Positions 1 through 5,012 of a stretch of 6,227 nucleotides of DNA are shown in pieces. The DNA is from an uncultured Labedella sp. (lineage in GTDB: Bacteria; Actinomycetota; Actinomycetes; Actinomycetales; Microbacteriaceae). Each line of letters opens with the position of its first letter. The stretch's first letter is position 1. The notes under the pieces were generated by a model, which did no database searches, was not told where the DNA came from, and saw only the letters and a list, made by a program, of their open reading frames with translations. The position numbers were made by a program, and so were the translations under genes. Location: the NCBI GenBank assembly GCA_934636065.1, contig CAKTZW010000116.1:1-6227 (forward strand). Reading direction: 5' to 3'.

Positions 1-1
1 G

Positions 2-32
2 TTGACCGACGTCGCGAGCCCCGGGATATGCT
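2..32 (+). promoter_or_regulatory. Possible promoter for the PRC-barrel gene
   Basis: A TTGACC hexamer at 2-7 is a good -35 match, and TATGCT at 27-32 is a partial -10 match. The 19-base spacer is longer than ideal; GATATG at 25-30 would give 17 bases but matches less well. The palindrome at 41-57 would then sit at the start of transcription. This is a weak call in GC-rich DNA, and the true upstream context lies outside the window. Confidence 0.3.
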
Positions 33-40
33 CGGGCGTG

Positions 41-57
41 GACTTACGGTGTAAGTC
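41..57. promoter_or_regulatory. TetR-type operator palindrome
   Basis: GACTTAC-GGT-GTAAGTC is a perfect inverted repeat with 7-base arms and a 3-base centre. Its AT-containing core, TTACnnnGTAA, stands out from the GC-rich surroundings. Operators of this shape are typical of TetR-family repressors in actinobacteria (family knowledge). It lies about 80 bases upstream of the PRC-barrel start and just downstream of a candidate promoter, so a bound repressor could block transcription. It could equally be the operator of a divergent gene to the left of the window. No TetR gene is visible here. Confidence 0.5.
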
Positions 58-139
58 TGAGTCGACTCCCGGGAGGTGACCACCTGACGACGCGATGAGA
101 GATCTCACCCACCAGCAGGACCCTCAGAAAGGAATCACC

Positions 140-970
140 ATGCTCGACACACAGGACCTCGGCCGCCTCATCGGAGCGGACGTCATCGACTCCGACGGCG
201 ACAAGATCGGCACGGTCGGTCAGATCTACATCGACGCCGACACCGGCGCACCGACGTGGGCGTCCGTCAACACCGGACTCTTCGGCATGTCGGAATCGTT
301 CGTCCCCATCGACGAGGCGAACGACACCGGCGACGGCCTCCGCGTCCCGTACGAGAAGGCCTTCGTGAAGGACGCACCGCGCATCGATGCCGACGGATCC
401 CTCGAGGAGTCGGACGAGAACGCGCTGTACAGCTACTACGGCAACGGCTCTGCCGGGTACGGCGAGGCCGGCTACGACACCGCCGGTGGAGTCGACACGG
501 CAGCCGGGTACGACGACGCAGCGGTCGCCGGTCACGTCGCGAGCGCGGGCCACGACACCTCCGGACCCGACACCGACGACGCGATGACCCGCTCCGAGGA
601 GCGCCTCCACGTCGGGACCGAGAAGGTGCAGACCGGCCGCGCGCGCCTCCGCAAGTACGTCGTGACGGAGCAGCAGACGGTCACGGTGCCGGTGTCGCGC
701 GAGGAGGTCCGTCTCGAGCGCGAGCCGATCACCGATGCGAACGTGGGCGATGCCCTGTCCGGTCCCGAGATCAGCGAGGAGGAGCACGAGGTCGTGCTCA
801 CCGAGGAGCGCCCGGTGATCGCCAAGGAGACTGTGCCGGTGGAACGCGTTCGCCTCGGAACGGAGACGGTCACCGAGGAGCAGAACGTCACGGAAGACGT
901 CCGCAAGGAGGAGATCGACTACGACGACGGCACCGCGCGCGGCGTCGACGGCGATTCGACGCGCCGCTAG
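140..970 (+). CDS. PRC-barrel and DUF2382 (YsnF/AvaK-type) domain protein
   Basis: A 276-residue soluble protein with two recognisable parts. Residues 1 to about 85 form a PRC-barrel domain: 'LIGADVIDSDGDKIGTVG', then 'IYIDADTGAPTWASV' and 'FVPIDEA'. Residues about 100-148 are a flexible linker rich in Gly, Ala, Asp and Tyr. Residues about 149-262 are a DUF2382 domain: 'RSEERLHVGTEKVQTGRARL', then repeated 'V..E...V.V.REEV' and 'EERPVIAKETVPVERVRLG' strands. The protein is very acidic, with no signal peptide or membrane segment. The ATG at 140 is chosen because AGAAAGGA (126-133) ends 6 bases before it; an in-frame ATG at 95 has no suitably spaced Shine-Dalgarno. This architecture is common in actinobacteria and is associated with general stress responses, but no biochemical activity is known to me. 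A terminator-like hairpin follows the stop directly, so the gene is probably monocistronic. Confidence 0.9.
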   Translation: MLDTQDLGRLIGADVIDSDGDKIGTVGQIYIDADTGAPTWASVNTGLFGMSESFVPIDEANDTGDGLRVPYEKAFVKDAPRIDADGSLEESDENALYSYYGNGSAGYGEAGYDTAGGVDTAAGYDDAAVAGHVASAGHDTSGPDTDDAMTRSEERLHVGTEKVQTGRARLRKYVVTEQQTVTVPVSREEVRLEREPITDANVGDALSGPEISEEEHEVVLTEERPVIAKETVPVERVRLGTETVTEEQNVTEDVRKEEIDYDDGTARGVDGDSTRR

Positions 971-978
971 TAGCGACC

Positions 979-1011
979 GGCGCCCCGGGCTCCTCGAGAG
1001 CCCGGGGCGCC
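979..1011 (+). terminator. GC-rich hairpin, probable terminator
   Basis: A perfect 14-bp stem (979-992 with 998-1011) encloses a 5-base loop, CTCGA, and starts 8 bases after the PRC-barrel stop codon. The stem is almost all G and C and there is no T-tract after it, as is common for actinobacterial terminator-like hairpins. It separates the PRC-barrel gene from the small gene starting at 1053. Whether it ends transcription fully or only protects the upstream mRNA end cannot be told from sequence. Confidence 0.75.
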
Positions 1012-1052
1012 CCGGTCACCCGCCGGACACGAGGGCGAATCGAGAGGAACAC

Positions 1053-1376
1053 ATGGGGCATCTGCACTACGGCCGGGCGGCCTTCGAGATCGAGGACCGC
1101 GTCCTCGCGCACCTGCAGACGGTGATCGTCCAGAAGGTGCGCCGACGCGACAACTTCCTGCTGTCGTTCTCGGAGCGTCGGCGAGGCGTCGAGGAGCAGA
1201 TCGCACTGTGGGTCAGCCACAATGCACATCTGCACTTCGCCTTCAGTGGCAGTCGCCGCCCCGAGTTGAACCAACGCTGGCTGGAGGCGCTCATGCACGC
1301 CTCGAACTCCACAATCGGGCTCGACCTCGACCGAGTGCCCGAGGCCGACGCCTCCGCTCTTCCGCACACTGCCTGA
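1053..1376 (+). CDS. Small DUF7882-like protein of Microbacteriaceae type
   Basis: A 107-residue protein whose layout matches a small family I know from Microbacteriaceae: 'MGHLHYG..AFEIEDRVLAHLQTVI..K.RR..NFLLSF' at the start, a central 'IALWVSHNAHLHFAFSGSRRPELNQRWLEALM', and a final 'ASNSTIGLDL' segment. Database entries for this family are often labelled 'ATP-dependent DNA ligase', but the protein is far too short and has none of the nucleotidyltransferase motifs, so that name should not be used. The function is unknown. No signal peptide or membrane helix is seen. GAGAGG at 1042-1047 lies 5 bases before the ATG. The gene follows a terminator-like hairpin, so it should have its own promoter or depend on read-through; no clear promoter is visible in the 82-base gap. 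Its stop converges on the LDH2-like gene with 32 bases between. Confidence 0.85.
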   Translation: MGHLHYGRAAFEIEDRVLAHLQTVIVQKVRRRDNFLLSFSERRRGVEEQIALWVSHNAHLHFAFSGSRRPELNQRWLEALMHASNSTIGLDLDRVPEADASALPHTA

Positions 1377-1408
1377 TCACGGTCGCCCGTCGAGCCTGTC
1401 CACGCAGG

Positions 1409-2413
1409 TCAGACTCCGGGATCTCCGCGGCCGGCGGCGAGTGAGCGTACCGCGTCGAGGACCGCATCGCTCACCTCAATGAAGCCGCGCGCACGTCGCT
1501 CGTCTCGGAGCGCGCGGGAGCGATCGAACGGGAGGCGCACGGGCGCCGTTGGATCGAGCGGACGGGAGGCCCGGACCGAGTCTGCGAAGGCCGTCGCCTC
1601 GCGTTCGAGGTGCCCGGCGTCGGCGAACAGATCGGAGCGCATCGCGACGATCGACATCCCGAACCCCGACAGCTCCGGTGGTCCGGCGATCGATCCGGCA
1701 TGCATGCCGAGCAGCTGGACGGCCATGGCCAGCCCGCTGCCTCGATGACCTCCCCACGGCGCGAGGGCGCCCTCGAGAGCGCGAACCGGTTCCGTCGTGG
1801 GTGAGCCGGCGGAGTCGAAGGCGACGCCAGCGGGGAGGGCGCGGCCTTCGCGAGCCGCGAGCACGACGTCGGCGTGCGTGATCGCCGACGTGCCGATGTC
1901 CCACACGACGGACCGGTCGGAGGTCGGCACGGCGACGCAGACGGGATTCGTGCCGACGAGCGGGTCGCTGCCGCCCGCGACGGCGACCCACGGGGACGCG
2001 TTCGACGTGGCGATGACCACGAGACCGGCGTCCGCGAGCGGTTCGGCGTAGTACGAGAGCATGCCGGTGTACCAGGTGTCGCGAACGGCGACGGCCGCGA
2101 GGCCGGAGTCGAGCGCCTTCGCGCGCACGAGGTCTGCCGCGAGCGGCGCCGCGAGGTAGCCGATCTCGTCGCGAGCGTCGATCGTCGCGGAGACGGGGCC
2201 GTCGCGCACGACCTCCGGTCGTCTCGCGGATCGGGGCCGGGAGCGCAGCCGTTCCGCGATGCTGAGGACGCGCGCGAGGCCGCTGTACGTGAGTCCCCGA
2301 AACTCGCAGTCGAGGAGGTGGTCGACGATGACGCGGGACTCGGGTGACGAGTAGCCGAGCCGCTGGAGGGCGCGCGAGCCGACCGACCCGGCCTCGTCGG
2401 AGGTGATCTCCAT
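1409..2413 (-). CDS. Ldh2/malate dehydrogenase-family oxidoreductase, atypical active site
   Basis: A 334-residue protein of the LDH2 fold (malate/L-lactate/ureidoglycolate/2,3-diketogulonate dehydrogenases), which interconvert 2-hydroxy and 2-keto acids with NAD(P)H. Visible landmarks: an N-terminal helical region to about residue 60 ('CEFRGLTYSGLARV'), 'DTWYTGMLSYYAEPLADAG' (112-130), 'GGSDPLVGTNPVCVAVPT' (147-164), 'DIGTSA' (172-177), 'AREGRALPAGVAFDSAGSPT' (187-206) and the cofactor-side 'GGHRGSGLAMAVQLL' (221-235). The family's usual 'SHG' appears as 'YSG' (43-45) and the usual 'NHFG' as 'WYTG' (114-117), so both conserved active-site histidines are missing. Length is normal for the family and there is no frameshift, so it is not simply decayed. 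It may act on a different substrate or have lost catalysis. It is divergent from the MFS operon and probably under the same regulator. The start at 2413 is chosen from Shine-Dalgarno spacing. Confidence 0.85.
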   Translation of the reverse strand: MEITSDEAGSVGSRALQRLGYSSPESRVIVDHLLDCEFRGLTYSGLARVLSIAERLRSRPRSARRPEVVRDGPVSATIDARDEIGYLAAPLAADLVRAKALDSGLAAVAVRDTWYTGMLSYYAEPLADAGLVVIATSNASPWVAVAGGSDPLVGTNPVCVAVPTSDRSVVWDIGTSAITHADVVLAAREGRALPAGVAFDSAGSPTTEPVRALEGALAPWGGHRGSGLAMAVQLLGMHAGSIAGPPELSGFGMSIVAMRSDLFADAGHLEREATAFADSVRASRPLDPTAPVRLPFDRSRALRDERRARGFIEVSDAVLDAVRSLAAGRGDPGV

Positions 2414-2423
2414 GGAGTTCATG

Positions 2424-2429
2424 CCTCCT
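2424..2429 (-). promoter_or_regulatory. Ribosome binding site deciding the LDH2-like start
   Basis: On the minus strand AGGAGG is followed by two in-frame ATGs. The first (2422) is only 1 base away, too close for initiation. The second (2413) is 10 bases away, slightly long but workable, so the protein should begin MEITS rather than MNSMEITS. Confidence 0.7.
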
Positions 2430-2510
2430 GTCCACGGCACGTCGGGGGCGTCGATGGGGGGACCGGTGTCATCATCGACGGAGCGCGGTCCGGGGAATGC
2501 TCCGTCCGCG

Positions 2511-2523
2511 ATTGTCTGACAAT
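2511..2523. promoter_or_regulatory. GntR/FadR-type operator, copy 1 (LDH2 side)
   Basis: ATTGTCTGACAAT is a perfect palindrome with 6-base arms around a single T. It fits TNGTNNNACNA, the operator pattern of FadR-subfamily GntR regulators such as LldR (family knowledge). An identical copy lies at 2638-2650. This copy overlaps the putative -10 of the LDH2-like gene, which points to repression. No regulator gene is in the window. Confidence 0.75.
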
Positions 2524-2548
2524 AGGACGATGCGCCCGACAGGCGCAA
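2519..2548 (-). promoter_or_regulatory. Probable promoter of the LDH2-like gene
   Basis: On the minus strand, TTGCGC (2548-2543) and TATTGT (2524-2519) are separated by 18 bases. The -10 matches four of six consensus positions and the -35 keeps the TTG. The -10 overlaps the palindrome at 2511-2523, so a protein bound there would block RNA polymerase. It predicts a 5' leader of about 100 bases. Confidence 0.45.
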
Positions 2549-2630
2549 CTCCCGCCCGTGAACGGTTTCGCCTCCGCGAGCAGAATCGCGCCGTTCGATC
2601 GGCTCACCGAACCCGTAATCCGACGTCTTG

Positions 2631-2660
2631 TTGACAGATTGTCTGACAATCGTGTTTGCT
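2631..2660 (+). promoter_or_regulatory. Probable promoter of the MFS operon
   Basis: A consensus -35, TTGACA, at 2631-2636 is followed after 18 bases by a weak -10, TTTGCT (2655-2660). The spacer between them is almost exactly filled by the 15-base operator palindrome at 2637-2651. Transcription would start near 2667, giving a leader of about 45 bases. The -35 is convincing; the -10 position is tentative. Confidence 0.55.
2637..2651. promoter_or_regulatory. GntR/FadR-type operator, copy 2 (MFS side)
   Basis: GATTGTCTGACAATC is the same 13-base palindrome as at 2511-2523, extended by one more pair to 7-base arms around a central T. It lies between the -35 and -10 of the MFS promoter, the classic place for steric repression. 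The two copies are 127 bp apart centre to centre, close to 12 helical turns, so they face the same side of the DNA. Confidence 0.75.
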
Positions 2661-2700
2661 GTCGTGGAGCACCGGCCGCCACCAGGGCCGGTCCCGGTAC

Positions 2701-2707
2701 AAGGAGG
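2701..2707 (+). promoter_or_regulatory. Ribosome binding site deciding the MFS GTG start
   Basis: AAGGAGG ends 5 bases before the GTG at 2713. It supports that GTG over the in-frame TTG at 2656, which lies inside the likely promoter region and would add 19 residues unlike the family's N-terminus. Confidence 0.8.
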
Positions 2708-2712
2708 TACTC

Positions 2713-4047
2713 GTGGCTCAGTCCACAAGCTCTGCCGATCAGAGTCGCGCGAAAGTCGGTCTCGCCGTCGGCATCGGCAATTTCATGGAGTGGTTCGACT
2801 TCGCCGTCTACGGCTTCTTCGCGGCCATCATCGGCACGCTGTTCTTCCCGCCCGACACCTCCCCGTTCGTGGCGATCCTCTCCTCGCTCGCGGTCTTCGC
2901 CGTCGGTTTCGTGATGCGCCCGCTCGGCGGCTTCATCCTCGGTCCGATCGGTGACAAGTACGGCCGCCGCGTCGCGCTCTCCGTCTCGGTGCTGACGATG
3001 GGAATCGCGACGACCCTCATCGGTCTCACCCCGACCTACGAGACCATCGGCGTCTTCGCGCCCATCCTCCTCGTGCTGCTGCGGTGCTTCCAGGGCCTCT
3101 CCGCCGGCGGCGAGTGGACCGGCTCGGCCGCCTTCCTCGTCGAGAGCACGCCGACCCACCGTCGCGGCGTCTACGCGAGCATCATCTCGGGCACCGCGGC
3201 CCTCGCGACGATCGTCGGCAGCCTCTTCGCGCTCTTCCTCAACAACACGCTCTCCGAAGAGGCGCTGCTCAGCTGGGGCTGGCGCGTGCCGTTCCTCATG
3301 GCGGCACCGCTCGCGCTCATCGGCCTCTACATCCGTTGGAAGCTCGGCGAGACGCCCGTCTACAAGAACGTTCAGGCGAAGGGCGAGGTGAAGAGGAACC
3401 CGCTCACCGGCCACTTCCGCAAGAACCTCAAGCCCATCCTCCTCACGCTCGCGATCGCGGCCGTGCAGGGTCTCGGCTTCTACTACCTCGCCACGTACGT
3501 CGTGAACTACCTCACGACGACCCTCATGATCGAGCGCGGACCGGCGCTGACCATGAGCGCCATCGGCCTCACCGTCTACATGATCCTGTGCCCCATCGCG
3601 GGGGCACTCAGCGACCGGTTCGGCCGTCGCAAGCTCAACATCGCCGGAACGGCAGCGTACGTGGTGATCCCGATCCCGGTGTTCATGCTCATGTCAGGCG
3701 GCAACGGTGCCGCGGTGGTGCTCGGCATCGTGCTGCTGTCGATGGCGCAGTGCCTCGTGAGCGTCACGACCGTCGTGATGCTCGTCGAACTCTTCCCCGC
3801 GTCGAGCCGTTCGAGTGCGAGCGCGATCGGCTTCAACTTCGCCCTCGCATTCATCGCCGGTCCGGGCCCCTTCATCGCGACGTGGATCGCGGGAGCGACC
3901 GGGAGCGCCGTGGCGCCCGCCGGATACATGGTGCTCGTCGCGCTGCTCGCGCTGCCCGTCGTGTGGAAGTGGCTGCCGGAGACGGCCGGTCGCGACATCT
4001 CGGCGGAGCACCACGCCGCGGAGGCGGATGACGTACTCGTGCGATAG
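2713..4047 (+). CDS. MFS transporter, metabolite:H+ symporter (MHS) type
   Basis: A 444-residue inner-membrane transporter of the major facilitator superfamily with about 12 predicted membrane helices, of normal length for the metabolite:H+ symporter group (KgtP, ProP and ShiA relatives). Diagnostic segments are the first-helix 'GNFMEWFDFAVYGFFAAIIG' (22-41), 'RPLGGFILGPIGDKYGRR' (69-86) with loop motif GDKYGRR, 'RCFQGLSAGGEWTGSAAFL' between helices 4 and 5, 'GWRVPFLMAAPLALIGLYIR' near helix 6, and the repeat motif 'GALSDRFGRR' (297-306) opening the second half. Group members take up organic acids, betaines or shikimate-like compounds with protons, so the substrate here is likely a small polar carboxylate or zwitterion; the exact one cannot be read. 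The GTG start follows a strong Shine-Dalgarno. As first gene of the operon, behind a promoter with a GntR-type operator in its spacer, it is probably induced by its own substrate or a derivative. Confidence 0.92.
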   Translation: MAQSTSSADQSRAKVGLAVGIGNFMEWFDFAVYGFFAAIIGTLFFPPDTSPFVAILSSLAVFAVGFVMRPLGGFILGPIGDKYGRRVALSVSVLTMGIATTLIGLTPTYETIGVFAPILLVLLRCFQGLSAGGEWTGSAAFLVESTPTHRRGVYASIISGTAALATIVGSLFALFLNNTLSEEALLSWGWRVPFLMAAPLALIGLYIRWKLGETPVYKNVQAKGEVKRNPLTGHFRKNLKPILLTLAIAAVQGLGFYYLATYVVNYLTTTLMIERGPALTMSAIGLTVYMILCPIAGALSDRFGRRKLNIAGTAAYVVIPIPVFMLMSGGNGAAVVLGIVLLSMAQCLVSVTTVVMLVELFPASSRSSASAIGFNFALAFIAGPGPFIATWIAGATGSAVAPAGYMVLVALLALPVVWKWLPETAGRDISAEHHAAEADDVLVR

Positions 4048-4067
4048 TGCGACGAGACGGATGAGCC

Positions 4068-4103
4068 GGCCGCGTGCGCCCACCCCTCAGGGCGTGCGCG
4101 GCC
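4068..4103 (+). terminator. Intercistronic hairpin, attenuator or mRNA processing element
   Basis: A 14-pair stem (4068-4081 with 4090-4103) encloses an 8-base loop, ACCCCTCA, and starts 20 bases after the MFS stop codon. All pairs are G-C except two adjacent G-U wobbles in the middle, so it is perfect only at the RNA level of this strand. No T-tract follows. It lies between the symporter and enzyme genes, so it could partly terminate transcription, or shield the symporter transcript's 3' end and let the two parts be expressed at different levels. A separate promoter for 4146 onward is not visible. Confidence 0.55.
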
Positions 4104-4132
4104 CCATCCCGGCAGCGGCCGGGGGAGCACAC

Positions 4133-4140
4133 GGAAAGGA
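4133..4140 (+). promoter_or_regulatory. Ribosome binding site deciding the lactonase GTG start
   Basis: GGAAAGGA ends 5 bases before the GTG at 4146. An ATG at 4141 is out of frame and meets a stop after two codons, so it is not the start. In-frame codons further upstream fall in the hairpin region and lack a Shine-Dalgarno. Confidence 0.75.
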
Positions 4141-4145
4141 ATGCG

Positions 4146-5012
4146 GTGACGGACACGACAGCGGAGTCGGACGCGCTCTACGAGGTCACGATCGTGAAGT
4201 ACGGCACGAGACACGGCCACCGGAGCGAGATCTATCTCAACCACCACCTCTACGGGCGACCGGACGAGCCGCTCGACATGGACTACTTCGTGTGGGTGGT
4301 CCGGAATGCCGAGCGCACGATCGTCGTCGACACGGGCTTCTCGCGGGCCGGGGGCGACAACCGCAACCGCACGTTCCTCATCCAGCCCGCCGAGGCCTTC
4401 GCGCACCTGGGCATCACGCCAGCGGATGCGCCGCCCGTGCTCGTGACGCACGCGCACTACGACCACATCGGGAACCTCGCGCACTTCGACTCGTCCACCG
4501 TGACGATCGCCGCATCGGAGTACGCGTTCTGGACGTCGCCCCTCGCCGTGCGGAAGCAGTTCCACCACTCCGTCGAGGACGCGGAACTCGACGCGCTCCG
4601 GGCCGTGCACGACGCGGGCCGGCTGCGCACCTTCGAGGGCGAGATCGAGATCGCCCCCGGCGTCACGATGCGGGAGGTGGGCGGTCACACGCCGGGACAG
4701 AGCGTCGTCTTCGTCGACACCGCCGACGGCCGCGTCCTGCTCGCCTCCGATGCCGTCCACTACTACGAGGAGTACGAGGACGACATCCCGTTCGCGTTCG
4801 TCGCCGACCTCCCCGCGATGTACCGCGGCTTCGATCTCATCACCGAGCTCGTCGCGACGGGGGAGGTCGCCCACGTCGTCCCCGGGCACGATCCCGACAC
4901 CCTCAACCGCTTCACCCCCGTGACCGACGGCCCGCTCGCGGGGTTCGCCGCGACGATCGGCGGTGCCGGGACGACAGTCGCACCGCACTCGACGAAGGAG
5001 ACGACAGCATGA
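4146..5012 (+). CDS. Metallo-beta-lactamase-fold hydrolase, N-acyl-homoserine-lactonase-type lactonase
   Basis: A 288-residue cytoplasmic hydrolase with a complete two-metal site: H102, H104, D106 and H107 in 'THAHYDHIGN', H181 in 'GGHTPGQS', D202 in 'LASDAVHYYEE' and H248 in 'VVPGHDP'. Order and spacing match AiiA/BlcC-type lactonases, which use two metals (often zinc) to open a lactone ring. The tyrosine found three residues after the bridging aspartate in AiiA is His205 here, with Tyr206-Tyr207 next to it, so substrate positioning may differ. Quorum quenching is possible but not favoured: the gene sits after a symporter and is coupled to two dehydrogenases, which fits opening a metabolic lactone. 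The related 4-pyridoxolactonase, paired with an SDR in vitamin B6 breakdown, is a precedent for such a pair. The GTG start is set by the Shine-Dalgarno at 4133-4140, and the stop overlaps the SDR start by 4 bases. Confidence 0.88.
   Translation: MTDTTAESDALYEVTIVKYGTRHGHRSEIYLNHHLYGRPDEPLDMDYFVWVVRNAERTIVVDTGFSRAGGDNRNRTFLIQPAEAFAHLGITPADAPPVLVTHAHYDHIGNLAHFDSSTVTIAASEYAFWTSPLAVRKQFHHSVEDAELDALRAVHDAGRLRTFEGEIEIAPGVTMREVGGHTPGQSVVFVDTADGRVLLASDAVHYYEEYEDDIPFAFVADLPAMYRGFDLITELVATGEVAHVVPGHDPDTLNRFTPVTDGPLAGFAATIGGAGTTVAPHSTKETTA

Noticed and set aside
66..85. CTCCCGGGAG palindrome and the adjoining AGGTG/CACCT repeat in the PRC-barrel leader
   Set aside because: Short G/C-rich self-complementary strings are expected by chance in this base composition; the 41-57 palindrome is far more convincing.
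44..787. Long minus-strand open frame opposite the PRC-barrel gene
   Set aside because: It mirrors the codon pattern of the real gene on the other strand, has no recognisable domain and no suitable ribosome site; high GC leaves such frames open.
1395..1408. Small inverted repeat CCTG/CAGG between the convergent stops
   Set aside because: Only a 4-bp stem with no T-tract; too weak to call a terminator.
2414..2728. N-terminal extension of the LDH2-like protein (about 105 more in-frame codons)
   Set aside because: The extension is low-complexity, unlike any LDH2 N-terminus, and would run through both operators and the divergent promoter; AGGAGG at 2424-2429 supports the start at 2413.
2419..3414. 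Minus-strand open frame opposite the symporter
   Set aside because: It is dominated by Glu/Arg/Asp/Gly repeats typical of antisense GC-rich frames and overlaps a clearly recognised MFS gene.
4141..4149. Tiny ATG-CGG-TGA reading frame overlapping the lactonase start
   Set aside because: It encodes two residues only and most likely arises by chance around the GTG start; no evidence for leader-peptide control.
3576..4988. 470-residue minus-strand frame across symporter and lactonase genes
   Set aside because: No domain is recognisable, the composition is that of an antisense shadow, and it spans two well-supported genes and the hairpin between them.
3815..5008. Extended upstream frame in front of the SDR (adds about 398 residues)
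   Set aside because: The extra part is an Arg/Pro-rich shadow of the symporter and lactonase genes in another frame; the SDR fold begins properly at the ATG at 5009 with its own Shine-Dalgarno.
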